From the NCBI GenBank assembly GCA_009777175.1, contig WRMI01000001.1, positions 62,001 to 126,000 of the forward strand: 64,000 nt of DNA, in the 5' to 3' direction. Below the pieces are notes generated by a model, which was given only the letters and a program-made list of their open reading frames with translations, searched no databases and was not told where the DNA came from. The stretch's first letter is position 1, and every line of letters begins with the position of its first letter. This stretch comes from Marinilabiliaceae bacterium (GTDB lineage Bacteria > Bacteroidota > Bacteroidia > Bacteroidales > Marinilabiliaceae). The position numbers were made by a program, and so were the translations under genes. Positions 16,406 through 25,626 of the stretch are shown here, one piece after another.

Positions 16406-18184
16406 CTAAATTGGCAAAGTAACCTCTTTTAACCATTCTTGGCAATCGCACAAAATTAAAGGACCTAATGTTTCATAAACTTTTTTGTGATAATTATTTA
16501 TCCATTGAATTTCTTCTTCGGCCAAAAGTTCTTTACAAATCAGATTTTTATCAAGTGGACATAATGTCAAAGTTTCAAACCCGAGGAATTTACCGAAGTT
16601 AGTTTCCATTATTTCAACACATAAAATAAGGTTTTCGATTCTAATTCCATATTCACCATTTCGGTATATAGCGGGCTCGTTAGAAGTAATCATTCCGGGT
16701 TTAAGAGTAACAGGATTTTCTTGCGTTCTGATGGATTGAGGTCCTTCGTGAACGTTGAGGTAATAACCAACTCCATGTCCGGTTCCGTGGTCATATTTGA
16801 GTCCATTTTTCCAAAGTTCTTTTCTTGCCAAAATATCAATTTGTGCGCCTCTCGTTCCGACGGGAAAAATAGCTTCTGCAATCGCAATATGTCCTTTAAG
16901 AACTAATGTATAATCAATTATTGCTTGTTGAGAAACATTTCCGAGAGCAACAGTTCTTGTAATATCAGTAGTTCCTGTAATATATTGACCGCCAGAGTCT
17001 AAGAGGAAAATTCCGTTTAGTTCTAATTTCGTGTCATTATCGGGTGTTGCGCAATAATGAACAATAGCACCGTTTTCGCGGAATGCAGAAATTGTTTCAA
17101 AGGAATCACCCGTATAACCCGACTGCTCTTTACGAAATTCGGCAATTTTTTTTGATGCCGAAACTTCCGTAATTGCCTTCTTTTCAATATTTTTGTGTAG
17201 CCATGATAAGAACCGCACCATTGCTATTCCATCTTTGATCATGGTCTGACGAATATTGTCAATTTCAGTTTCATTCTTAATTGCTTTGATGTTAGAAATG
17301 ATACTATCATCTTGGATAATTGTTGCATTTGTAGAAACGGCGCTTAAAGTAGCCATATTTGTCCGTTTGGGGTCGATGAGCAAAGTAGAATTGAGAGATA
17401 AACAATTTAAAAACTCATAAAATTGTTCATAATTTCTTATTTTGATTCCCTCGTCTGTAAGTTTTTTTGAAACGTGGTTGGATAACTTATGGGTATCTAT
17501 ATACAACTTTATGTCATAATTAGAAATTATCATAAATGCGTAAAAAACAGGATTGTACGGAACATCAGCGCCACGAAGGTTTAATGTCCATGCAATTTCG
17601 TCTAATGCACCGGTGGCGTAATATGTAATATCATTTTTCTTCATTACTTCTTTAATCTGATTAATTTTTTCGGTACGTGAGAGTCCTGTTAGGTGGTCGG
17701 GAATAGCCGTAACCATATCAGTTGGCATTTTAGGACGCTCCTCCCAAATTTCTTGAGGTGCGGTGAAATCGTTGACAAGATTAATTTGTTTTCTTTGAAA
17801 TTTTTCTGTCAGTTCTTGCGCATATTCCACTGAAAATAGGGCGTTGTTGATGCCTATTCTACTTTCGGGTTCTAAATTTTGAAACAACCAATCGACAACA
17901 CTTAACACCTCTTCTTTTCCGTCTTGATAGAGTTTAATTTGATTTGAGTCTAATTGTTGTTCGGCTTGTAGCCAATATCTTGAATCTGTCCATAGTCCTG
18001 CTTCGTTTTTTGTAACCACTAATGTACCAGCAGATCCTGTGAAACCGCTTATCCACTCGCGTATCTTCCAATGCGCAGTAGGATATTCACTTAAATGAGG
18101 GTCGCCTGACGGAATTATACAAGCATCAATGTTCCGCTCATTCATTTTTTCCCGTAATAAAGAGAGTTTTTGAGATAATTGCAT
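16406..18184 (-). CDS. Xaa-Pro aminopeptidase (aminopeptidase P, M24B)
   Basis: 592 residues, the length of the three-domain aminopeptidase P form also found in eukaryotes. Two creatinase-like N-terminal domains (DACIIPSGDPHLSEYPTAHW, GSAGTLVVTKNEAGLWTDSR) precede a pita-bread catalytic domain. Metal ligands are visible in LLDSGGQYITGTTDITRT (two Asp), GTGHGVGYYLNVHEGP (His), SNEPAIYRNGEYG (Glu) and GIRIENLILC (Glu). It removes the N-terminal residue from peptides with proline at position 2. A TACCTTTG-like -7 box lies on the minus strand at 18297-18304, about 110 bases upstream. Confidence 0.93.
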   Translation of the reverse strand: MQLSQKLSLLREKMNERNIDACIIPSGDPHLSEYPTAHWKIREWISGFTGSAGTLVVTKNEAGLWTDSRYWLQAEQQLDSNQIKLYQDGKEEVLSVVDWLFQNLEPESRIGINNALFSVEYAQELTEKFQRKQINLVNDFTAPQEIWEERPKMPTDMVTAIPDHLTGLSRTEKINQIKEVMKKNDITYYATGALDEIAWTLNLRGADVPYNPVFYAFMIISNYDIKLYIDTHKLSNHVSKKLTDEGIKIRNYEQFYEFLNCLSLNSTLLIDPKRTNMATLSAVSTNATIIQDDSIISNIKAIKNETEIDNIRQTMIKDGIAMVRFLSWLHKNIEKKAITEVSASKKIAEFRKEQSGYTGDSFETISAFRENGAIVHYCATPDNDTKLELNGIFLLDSGGQYITGTTDITRTVALGNVSQQAIIDYTLVLKGHIAIAEAIFPVGTRGAQIDILARKELWKNGLKYDHGTGHGVGYYLNVHEGPQSIRTQENPVTLKPGMITSNEPAIYRNGEYGIRIENLILCVEIMETNFGKFLGFETLTLCPLDKNLICKELLAEEEIQWINNYHKKVYETLGPLILCDCQEWLKEVTLPI

Positions 18185-18573
18185 AGTTATTTTTGATATA
18201 AGATTATTAATTTTATTAGTTAATTCATATTAATTTTCTGATTATAAACATTTTAAACTATAGCACAGATAACTGATAACAGAGAAATATTTAACACAAA
18301 GGTAATTGATTTTTAATTATTGTTTCGTTATTTTTTTGCCCGCAAGATGAAAAATATGGTAAAACTATTAAAATCAGTGTAATCCGTACTAAAAACTTAA
18401 TTACTGCTTTCATAAATTATTGTTAAAAAAAAACAAAGTTAGGAAATTTTTTTCAAAAAATGATTTTTTTCAAAAAAATAACTGGCGCAAAATCGTTTGT
18501 CGCATATTTCACCACAATAGAATCTTTAATTATGCTATTAATTATTGTATTCCCGACATTCGTTAAATAAATA
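18185..18573. other. Intergenic stretch, no gene seen
   Basis: 389 AT-rich bases with a TACCTTTG-type -7 box on the minus strand (18297-18304, probably for the aminopeptidase gene) and a short ACTGATAAC unit near 18270. No frame with protein-like composition was found. Confidence 0.5.
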
Positions 18574-19455
18574 TCATTTTTTTTTCCACAACTGAAATGA
18601 ATTTACAAAATTTTGCCACAATACATAAGCGGCGGGTGCTAATGCCGAGAGTGGATGCAAGAAAGTCTGCGCCATCCAAATGGCTAAAATAGTGTTTTTT
18701 TGTCCTAAATATTGAGCGCACGCCCTCTCATCTTTGTAACGTTTTCCATAATAATATCCAAATAAAAATTGAAAAATACATAGAACAAACGCTGAAACTA
18801 TTAACAATATAATTATCAAATAGTTACCCGAACCTTGTTTTAACATAAAATTCATTGTTGTACCCATTAGGATTGTCGCTGATACTATCCAAATATAAAA
18901 AGATAAAATAGTTATTTTTTTTAAATGAAAACTCAACTTTTTTGAAACAATTTTTATGGACAAAACCAAAATCATTGGAACAATTAATAGAGGAAAAATT
19001 TTTAAAATTATTCTTTTTACCGACAACCAAAAAGGAACAATATCGGGTACATCCATTATCGAAAAATAGATTGGCGCAACAATAGAAATAACTAGGTTTA
19101 TCAGTAAACTATAAGATGTAACTGACGCAACATTTGCTCCAAGCATAGATGACATAACAATTGCGGCAACCGCTGTTGGTGCTAAAATACAAAGCATTAC
19201 GCCTTGTGCCAATATTTCATTGTATTGTCTTACTAATAGATAAACCAAAATACTTACCCCAACTTGATAAATAAGCAATAATAAATATTCTTTTCTAAAA
19301 CGAATGTTCTTAAAATCTACCGAACAAAAGGAAAAAAATAGCATTAAAAACAGAAGCATTGGCGAAAATTTGCTGAACTGCGAAAAAAAATTATGAAATG
19401 TGAAACCTAATGCAATCGCAAAAATTAAAAGTATTGTTTTAATGTTTTGTTTCAT
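18574..19455 (-). CDS. BASS-family (bile acid:sodium symporter-like) transporter
   Basis: 293 residues with about nine or ten hydrophobic helices and short loops. The fold pattern fits the bile acid:sodium symporter/arsenite carrier (BASS/BART) superfamily: MLFFSFCSVDFKNIRFRKEY after the second helix, CILAPTAVAAIVMSSMLGAN in the middle (unwound-helix region), and GQKNTILAIWMAQTFLHPLS near the C-terminus. The substrate is unknown; organic anions are possible. It lies 23 bases after a phosphoesterase gene in the same direction, so the two may be co-transcribed, but no functional link is evident. Confidence 0.75.
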   Translation of the reverse strand: MKQNIKTILLIFAIALGFTFHNFFSQFSKFSPMLLFLMLFFSFCSVDFKNIRFRKEYLLLLIYQVGVSILVYLLVRQYNEILAQGVMLCILAPTAVAAIVMSSMLGANVASVTSYSLLINLVISIVAPIYFSIMDVPDIVPFWLSVKRIILKIFPLLIVPMILVLSIKIVSKKLSFHLKKITILSFYIWIVSATILMGTTMNFMLKQGSGNYLIIILLIVSAFVLCIFQFLFGYYYGKRYKDERACAQYLGQKNTILAIWMAQTFLHPLSALAPAAYVLWQNFVNSFQLWKKK

Positions 19456-19478
19456 AAACTTTTAGCAATTTTGGGTTA

Positions 19479-20243
19479 TCATATCACAAAATAGGCATCC
19501 TGCCTAAAAGTGTGATGTTCTTTGCTTTGCACATATCCTAACTGATTATTCAACATCCGCGTTCCGTTAATTTCTATTTCGGGCATATTTCTATGAGAAT
19601 GACCATAAATCCAAAAAGAAATATCGCCTTCGTAAATAAAATCGTGCAATTCAGAAACAAAAGCACCATTAATACGGCTATGTTTAAACTCATCAGCCAT
19701 ACACAAAAAAGTAGGTACATGATGAGTTACTACAATCTTTTTCCGCTTATTTTTAGATAGAACAGATTGAGACAAAAATTGCGTTGCCTCCTGATGTATA
19801 GTATTAAATTCGTGCGCAGATATGAGTCGACCTTTGTAGGCTATTCGATAAAAATCAGAGACATTTTGTTGCGTAATGAAGGCATTTTCAGATAAAATTT
19901 TTGACCATAAAGTGCAAAGAATTATATCAAAATCATCAACGGAAACAACAGCATTATAATAACATTTTACATTAGTGCGAATCTCTGATATACAGCCATT
20001 TTGAATTGTTCCTACATCACCTGCAAGGTAAAATTCATGGTTGCCTGGGACAACCAACGTCTCTTTAAAGTTATCAGAAACCCAATCCCAAAATTTATGT
20101 GTTCGATAGCTGTTGTGCCACAAATACCCAATGTCACCCGCCAACAAAAGAATATCGCCGACAGGTACTATCGGATTTTTTTCTAAATAAAAAGAATTTT
20201 CTTTAAATTCTAAATGTAAATCTGACGCGTACTGAATTTTCAT
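19479..20243 (-). CDS. Calcineurin-like metallophosphoesterase
   Basis: 254 residues containing all five metal-binding blocks of the metallophosphoesterase fold: SDLHLE (residues 7-12), LAGDIG, PGNHEFY, THHVP and GHSHRN. These would hold two metal ions. The protein has no signal peptide and is probably cytoplasmic. Substrate not predictable: nucleotides, phosphoproteins or phosphodiesters. It sits 48 bases downstream of the methylmalonyl-CoA epimerase gene. Confidence 0.88.
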   Translation of the reverse strand: MKIQYASDLHLEFKENSFYLEKNPIVPVGDILLLAGDIGYLWHNSYRTHKFWDWVSDNFKETLVVPGNHEFYLAGDVGTIQNGCISEIRTNVKCYYNAVVSVDDFDIILCTLWSKILSENAFITQQNVSDFYRIAYKGRLISAHEFNTIHQEATQFLSQSVLSKNKRKKIVVTHHVPTFLCMADEFKHSRINGAFVSELHDFIYEGDISFWIYGHSHRNMPEIEINGTRMLNNQLGYVQSKEHHTFRQDAYFVI

Positions 20244-20291
20244 CGAAGTAAATATATTATCTACTCTTTTCTCTTATTGTTTTTTGTGGAA

Positions 20292-20705
20292 TTATAAAAC
20301 AAACTTATTACTGCAAAATTCGGTCAAAATGCCATCACTCGACTTTGGATGTATGAATCCAATATCCATTCCGTCGGCACCTTTGCGATACCTTTTGTCA
20401 ATTAGTTGACAATCTCTGTCTTCAGCTATCATCAAAGCCTCATTAACATTGTCAACAAAGTATGCAATGTGATGAAACCCTGGACCCTTCTTTTCAATAA
20501 ATTTGGCAACAGGACTTTCAGGGTCGGTAGCCTCTAAAAGTTCTATTTTTGTATGACCTATTTTAAAAAATGCAGTCTTTACCTTCTGGTCAGGTACTTC
20601 TTCAATTTTATAACATTCGAGACCTAATACATTCTCGTAATATTTGCGCGATTCTTCTATGCTCCTTACAGCAAAACCAATATGGTCAATATGAGACATA
20701 TACAT
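20292..20705 (-). CDS. mce: Methylmalonyl-CoA epimerase
   Basis: 137 residues of the vicinal-oxygen-chelate (glyoxalase) fold. The first half opens SHIDHIGFAVRSIEESRKYY, and the second has GFHHIAYFVDNVNEAL. Metal ligands are probably the His in DHIGF, the His in FHHIAYF and the Glu in TEFC near the end. It interconverts (R)- and (S)-methylmalonyl-CoA in propionate formation or use, a standard Bacteroidota pathway. The mutase and carboxyltransferase genes are not in the window. Starts at either the ATG at 20705 or the one two codons later. A TATCTTTG -7 box on the minus strand (20748-20755) lies upstream. Confidence 0.9.
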   Translation of the reverse strand: MYMSHIDHIGFAVRSIEESRKYYENVLGLECYKIEEVPDQKVKTAFFKIGHTKIELLEATDPESPVAKFIEKKGPGFHHIAYFVDNVNEALMIAEDRDCQLIDKRYRKGADGMDIGFIHPKSSDGILTEFCSNKFVL

Positions 20706-21117
20706 AATTACAACTTTTTATTGTGAATAATTTATTTTTTCATTTTGCAAAGATAGATATTTTTTATTTATAAAAAAAAATTCTGAAAATAATGACGGTA
20801 AAAAAATCAAAAAAACAACACCCCCTTCTTTTTTTCATACCCCAAAAAACACCTTATTACTTCATTTATAATATTGTTATTTATGTAATTAGGTTGTGAA
20901 TGATTTGCACAGAGTCTCTTTAGAGACTTCCTTTTATTAACTGCTGGCATTAACCTGCGGCTATGCATCGAAAGAATTCTGAAACTAAAACATTTGATAC
21001 AATAATATCAGATATTTGCCGTTAAAACATGAAAATCACAAATGGCGTTTGAAACTCTACAAAGAACAAATTTTATTGAATGATATAAAAAATTTATAAA
21101 CTTTAAAATGAATCGAT
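20706..21117. other. Intergenic stretch with hairpin repeat
   Basis: Contains the mce -7 box (20748-20755, minus strand) and a perfect short palindrome AGTCTCT-TT-AGAGACT at 20913-20928 followed by TCCTTTTATT. A similar GACTTCC-containing hairpin occurs inside the start of lptC (36810-36835), so this may be another dispersed repeat. No gene was seen. Confidence 0.5.
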
Positions 21118-21915
21118 ATGAACCTGATGCAAGAAAAATATGACAGGATGCAGAAAAGTCCCGAATTGAACGAATGGGATACTTTTGATTTTGAGTGTAC
21201 TGGATGTGGAGGGTGTTGTTATAATCAACATAATGAAATTATTTTGTCGGGCTATGATTTTTTTAGATTAAAAAAAGGATTACGCCTACCTTCTTATGAA
21301 ATATTACGAAAATATTGCGATTTTATGGTTGGTCATTCATCGAGACTGCCATTCCATATCTTAAGTATGGATTATTTCGGAGCTTGTAAATTTTTAAAAG
21401 ATAAAAAGTGCAGTTGTCATGAGTTTAAGCCTATAACATGTGCATTGTATCCTTTAGGTAGGGCAGTGATGTTAAATAAAACAACTAATAAAATGGAGGT
21501 GAAATATGCCCTTACATCAAAAGGGAAATGTTCTGGAAAATCTAATCCGATATTAGTTAGCGACTGGCTCAAAAAATTTAATATCCAAAACTCAGAAACT
21601 CAAGTACAATCTTTTTTTAATTTTATAATGACTTTGTCCGACCAAGAAGCTATTAAATTATACACAAAAAAATTCGACTTTCTTGATAAAAAAATTAAGT
21701 TTGAGATATCTATGTTTTTGTATGATATTTTATATGAGGACTTTAATTTGGAAGAAGATTATGCCACTCAGGTGAATCTCCGAACAGAACAATTACCTGA
21801 TTTGATTAATAATTCAGAAATATTTAAAAGCTTGTTTATAAAAGGACAAGGAAGAAATGATATGTGTTCCTGTGGTTCAGGGAAAAAATATAAAAATTGT
21901 TGTTTAAAAAAATAA
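21118..21915 (+). CDS. YkgJ-family cysteine-cluster protein with C-terminal SEC-C motif
   Basis: 265 residues. The N-terminal half has the conserved cysteine cluster of YkgJ-like proteins, a putative zinc or iron-sulfur binding fold: FECTGCGGCCYNQH, GACKFLKDKKCSCHEFKPIT and CALYPLGRAV, then GKCSG. The middle (about residues 150-240) is helical. The extreme C-terminus, from about residue 247, is a SEC-C zinc finger (MCSCGSGKKYKNCC), a motif used by SecA and many other proteins to bind zinc or partners. Function unknown. It converges with metG, with only 4 bases between the stop codons. Confidence 0.85.
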   Translation: MNLMQEKYDRMQKSPELNEWDTFDFECTGCGGCCYNQHNEIILSGYDFFRLKKGLRLPSYEILRKYCDFMVGHSSRLPFHILSMDYFGACKFLKDKKCSCHEFKPITCALYPLGRAVMLNKTTNKMEVKYALTSKGKCSGKSNPILVSDWLKKFNIQNSETQVQSFFNFIMTLSDQEAIKLYTKKFDFLDKKIKFEISMFLYDILYEDFNLEEDYATQVNLRTEQLPDLINNSEIFKSLFIKGQGRNDMCSCGSGKKYKNCCLKK

Positions 21916-21919
21916 AAAA

Positions 21920-23953
21920 TCAGTTCACTTCGGCTCCGTCTATTATCTGTTCGGATGGCTGGACGAGCAGTAATTTATCCTCTTTATCTTTTGCACAAAG
22001 TATCATTCCTTGCGATTCAATTCCTTTGATATTGCGTGGCGCAAGGTTCATAAGAATTGTAACTTGTTTTCCAATAATATTTTCAGGGTCGTAATGTTCG
22101 GCGATTCCCGAAACTACGGTACGCTGGTCAATTCCCGTATCAATTTTCAATTTCAATAGTTTCTTTGTTTTAGGAACTTTTTCGGCTGATAAAATTGTGC
22201 CTACACGGATATCTAATTTAGAAAAATCATCAAAACTTATATCAGGTTTTACAGGATTAATAGTATTGGTAGGAGTTTCCTCTTCCTCCTTACTTGCTTT
22301 TAATTTATCAATTTGAGTTTTAATAGGGTTGTCGTCAATTTTTTCGAACAACAATTGAGGTTTTTCAATACTATGACCCGATTTTAAGATTTCTTTTTGT
22401 CCGCATAAATTCCAATCTACGGTTTCAATATTAAGCATTTTACGCAATTTATTTGCAGAAAAAGGCAAAAAAGGTTCCATTAATAGTGATAGGTTCGCTG
22501 TTATTTGCAATGAAACATACAAAATTGTTGCAGTTTTTTCTTTGTCATTATTAATTGTTTTCCAGGGTTCTGAATCAGCAAGATATTTATTTCCGAGTCG
22601 GGCAAGGTTCATTGCCTCTTTGATGGCATCACGAAACTTAAAATGTTCGAGCGCATCTTCTACATTCTTTACTATTGTTGAAATATTGTCTAATGTTTCG
22701 TTGTCAAAATTGTCAAACTTACTTGGAATAGGTACTTTTCCTTCAAAATATTTATGAGTGAGAACCATTGTCCTATTAACAAAATTACCAAAAATAGCAA
22801 CAAGTTCGTTGTTGTTTCGTGCCTGAAAATCTTTCCAATTAAAGTCGTTATCTTTTGTCTCGGGAGCATTTGCTGTTAAAATATATCTCAAAACGTCTTG
22901 TTTATCTTTAAAATCGACGAGATATTCGTGTAGCCACACGGCGTAGTTTTTAGAGGTTGAAATTTTTTTATTTTCGAGGTTTAAAAATTCGTTTGCAGGG
23001 ACGTTATCGGGCAAATTGAAAGAACCTTCGGCGTGTAACATTGTCGGAAAAATTATGCAATGAAACACAATATTATCTTTTCCAATAAAATGAATTAGTC
23101 TCGATTCAGGGTCTTTCCAATATTTTTCCCAATCTGGCGTAAGTTCTTTTGTCGCAGAAATATATCCTATTGGTGCATCAAACCAAACATACAACACTTT
23201 TCCTTTGGCACCGTCCACGGGAACAGGAACACCCCAATCTAAGTCTCTACTAACTGCTCGTGGCTGTAATCCTAATGCCAACCACGACTTACATTGTCCA
23301 TAAACATTGCTTTTCCACTCTTTGTGTTCATCTAAAATCCATTTTTGTAAGAACGGCTCATATTTGTCCAAAGGTAAATACCAATGATTTGTCTGTCGTT
23401 TAACGGGAGTACTACCCGATATTGTTGATTTGGGATTAATTAGGTCTAATGAATTCAAAGAGGTACCGCAGTTCTCGCATTGGTCTCCATAAGCACTATC
23501 ATTTCCGCAATGGGGACATGTTCCCGTTATATAACGGTCGGCAAGAAATTGCTGAACTTCCTCATCATAATATTGTTCACTCTCTTTTTCAATAAAAACA
23601 CCTTTTTCATATAAATTTTTAAAAAATTGAGATGCAGTTTCGTGATGTATTTTATTACTTGTTCGCGAATAAATATCAAAAGAAATTCCAAATTCTTCGA
23701 AAGCATCTTTATTAATTTTATGATATTTATCTACAATATCTTGTGGAGTAACTCCTTCTTTTCGGGCTGTTAAAGTAATAGGAACCCCGTGCTCGTCTGA
23801 TCCACCGACATGAAGTACGTCATCCCCTTTTAATCTAAGATATCTAACATAAATATCGGCAGGAACGTAAACTCCCGCAAGATGTCCAATATGAATAGGA
23901 CCGTTGGCATAAGGAAGGGCTGTTGTTACTAACGTGCGCTTAAATTTTTTCAT
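21920..23953 (-). CDS. metG: Methionyl-tRNA synthetase
   Basis: 677 residues of the long class-I type. The HIGH signature appears as [10 protein letters not shown] (about residues 18-27), a zinc knuckle as [18 protein letters not shown] (about 145-162), and the KMSKS loop in the variant form [12 protein letters not shown]. The last 100 residues form the C-terminal tRNA-binding OB domain ([38 protein letters not shown]), which promotes dimerisation. It charges initiator and elongator tRNA-Met. Likely transcribed alone. Confidence 0.97.
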   Translation of the reverse strand: MKKFKRTLVTTALPYANGPIHIGHLAGVYVPADIYVRYLRLKGDDVLHVGGSDEHGVPITLTARKEGVTPQDIVDKYHKINKDAFEEFGISFDIYSRTSNKIHHETASQFFKNLYEKGVFIEKESEQYYDEEVQQFLADRYITGTCPHCGNDSAYGDQCENCGTSLNSLDLINPKSTISGSTPVKRQTNHWYLPLDKYEPFLQKWILDEHKEWKSNVYGQCKSWLALGLQPRAVSRDLDWGVPVPVDGAKGKVLYVWFDAPIGYISATKELTPDWEKYWKDPESRLIHFIGKDNIVFHCIIFPTMLHAEGSFNLPDNVPANEFLNLENKKISTSKNYAVWLHEYLVDFKDKQDVLRYILTANAPETKDNDFNWKDFQARNNNELVAIFGNFVNRTMVLTHKYFEGKVPIPSKFDNFDNETLDNISTIVKNVEDALEHFKFRDAIKEAMNLARLGNKYLADSEPWKTINNDKEKTATILYVSLQITANLSLLMEPFLPFSANKLRKMLNIETVDWNLCGQKEILKSGHSIEKPQLLFEKIDDNPIKTQIDKLKASKEEEETPTNTINPVKPDISFDDFSKLDIRVGTILSAEKVPKTKKLLKLKIDTGIDQRTVVSGIAEHYDPENIIGKQVTILMNLAPRNIKGIESQGMILCAKDKEDKLLLVQPSEQIIDGAEVN

Positions 23954-24043
23954 GGAACTATTTTATTTACAATAATATACAAAATAAAAATATAAAAATA
24001 GGAGTGCAAAAATAATATGTTTTTGTTTAAAAATATAAATATG

Positions 24044-24075
24044 TTTGAAATTATTAAAAATTTTATCTACTTTTG
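24044..24075 (+). promoter_or_regulatory. Strong Bacteroidota-type promoter
   Basis: TTTG at 24044-24047, exactly 20 bases, then TACTTTTG at 24068-24075. It would start transcription about 24080, just before a 16-residue frame and 150 bases before the HigA-like antitoxin gene. Confidence 0.7.
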
Positions 24076-24091
24076 TAAAATTTTATCAAAA

Positions 24092-24142
24092 ATGGAACTT
24101 ACATTAGATTTGAATAAACCTGAAAATTTATTTGTATCCTGA
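24092..24142 (+). pseudogene. 16-residue frame, possible remnant of an antitoxin-linked gene
   Basis: ATG at 24092 opens a frame of 16 codons (MELTLDLNKPENLFVS) directly downstream of a good promoter. The sequence from there to 24229 shows no further frame. In HigBA-type loci the toxin gene precedes the antitoxin, so this could be what is left of the toxin, but its residues are too few to compare. Confidence 0.25.
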
Positions 24143-24229
24143 TTGAGAAATAGATATTTTTGCAGAAAATTTTTTATAGACGATGACCCCTAATTTTAAA
24201 GTTGATTTTCTACCCAAAGCATAAAATTT

Positions 24230-24565
24230 ATGGACAATTCATTAAAAACCATTTCGTTAGATACAATGATTGATAGACACATTGGAGCAATTGGCACACC
24301 CAAAAGAGACGCATTTGAAAACGAATTAAGAATAGATTTGTTAGGACAAGCCGTAAAGGAAGCGAGATTAGAACGACAGTTGACCCAACAACAATTAGGC
24401 GAGTTAGTTGGGGTTCAGAAAGCGCAAATCTCAAAGGTAGAAATAAGTATCAAGAATTCTCGTTTTGAAACAATCCTGAAAGTGTTTGAAGCATTAGGAG
24501 CAAGGGTTTATTTTAACGTAGAACTTAACGAGCGACAATTTGCCTACTCCCATTCACATTTTTGA
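24230..24565 (+). CDS. HigA-like (XRE family) antitoxin, apparently orphan
   Basis: 111 residues. The N-terminal segment (SLDTMIDRHIGAIGTPKRDAF) is the dimerisation/toxin-binding part typical of HigA antitoxins paired with Gp49-type HigB toxins. A helix-turn-helix follows: EARLERQLTQQQLGELVGVQ, then KAQISKVE. It should bind its own operator and neutralise an mRNA-cleaving toxin. No intact toxin frame precedes or follows it: upstream is only a 16-codon remnant, and downstream is an LD-carboxypeptidase gene 48 bases away. It is therefore an orphan or domesticated regulator. Confidence 0.85.
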   Translation: MDNSLKTISLDTMIDRHIGAIGTPKRDAFENELRIDLLGQAVKEARLERQLTQQQLGELVGVQKAQISKVEISIKNSRFETILKVFEALGARVYFNVELNERQFAYSHSHF

Positions 24566-24613
24566 CGGATATTTGATAGATTGGGACGAAATTTTTCTTC
24601 TTTAATAAATAAA

Positions 24614-25522
24614 ATGAAACATCCTCCTTTTTTAAATGAAAACGATTTAGTTGCAATAGTTTCACCCGCAGGGAAAATTGATGCTATTTACATCGAAAAA
24701 GCGCATAAATACCTTAAAACCAAAAATTTAAGAGTTATTCTTTCTCCTTTTGCTGACGATTCATATTTTCAATTTGCTTCGAGTGATGATAATAGGGTTT
24801 CTGATATGCAAATAATGTTAAATAACCCAGAAGTAAAAGCAATTTGGTGCACAAGAGGCGGATACGGAACTATGCGGATAATTAATAAAATAGATTTTTC
24901 TATTCTCGAAAAATTTCCTAAATGGCTCATTGGTTTTAGCGATATTACTGTTTTTCATTCTATTTTAAGCAATAATCATTTTGTTTCAATTCATGGTTCG
25001 ATGTGTATCAATTTGAGTAACGATGATTATTCTAATTCGGGTATGGACACCCTTTGGGAACTGCTTTTTGGGAAAGTTCCTGTTTATAAGATTTCACCGC
25101 ACCCGCTTAACCGAAAAGGAAGTGCAAATGCTACTTTAATCGGCGGAAATTTATCGTTACTAACCTCATTATTAGGTTCAAAACAAGATTTTAACCCAAA
25201 AGGAAAAATACTATTTATCGAAGATACGGGCGAATATCTTTATAGATTAGACAGAATGATGCAAAGTTTAAAAAATAGTGGCAAACTTGCAGGGTTGTCG
25301 GGTATGATTGTAGGTCAAATGAGTGAAATGAAAGACAATGAAACACCATTCGGTTTGACTCCCTACCAAATTGTTGCCGATGCAGTTTCAGAGTATACAT
25401 TTCCCGTGATGTACGATTTTCCCGCAGGACATTCAAAACCGAATGAACCTTTGATTCTGGGTTCACAAGTGAAAATTGATGTTTTGGATGATTGTTCGCA
25501 ATTAAGGTGGGTTTTCGATTAA
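24614..25522 (+). CDS. Muramoyltetrapeptide LD-carboxypeptidase (S66)
   Basis: 302 residues from the ATG at 24614. The longer frame from a TTG at 24581 adds nothing family-like. The motif IGFSDIT places the nucleophile Ser at residue 109, and the other catalytic residues are in FIEDTGEYLYRLDRM (Glu) and PAGHSKPNEP (His). The early block WCTRGGYGTMRI is also typical. It removes the terminal D-alanine from tetrapeptides during murein recycling. No signal peptide, so it acts in the cytoplasm. Confidence 0.92.
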   Translation: MKHPPFLNENDLVAIVSPAGKIDAIYIEKAHKYLKTKNLRVILSPFADDSYFQFASSDDNRVSDMQIMLNNPEVKAIWCTRGGYGTMRIINKIDFSILEKFPKWLIGFSDITVFHSILSNNHFVSIHGSMCINLSNDDYSNSGMDTLWELLFGKVPVYKISPHPLNRKGSANATLIGGNLSLLTSLLGSKQDFNPKGKILFIEDTGEYLYRLDRMMQSLKNSGKLAGLSGMIVGQMSEMKDNETPFGLTPYQIVADAVSEYTFPVMYDFPAGHSKPNEPLILGSQVKIDVLDDCSQLRWVFD

Positions 25523-25626
25523 TGAATGAGTTGATTTTCAGAACAATTAAAAATTTTCTTGCCACGTCGCTTTCTCTAAAATGAAAGGTAAAGTGGAAAT
25601 TTCTGCAATTCAAAGCATAATATTTT

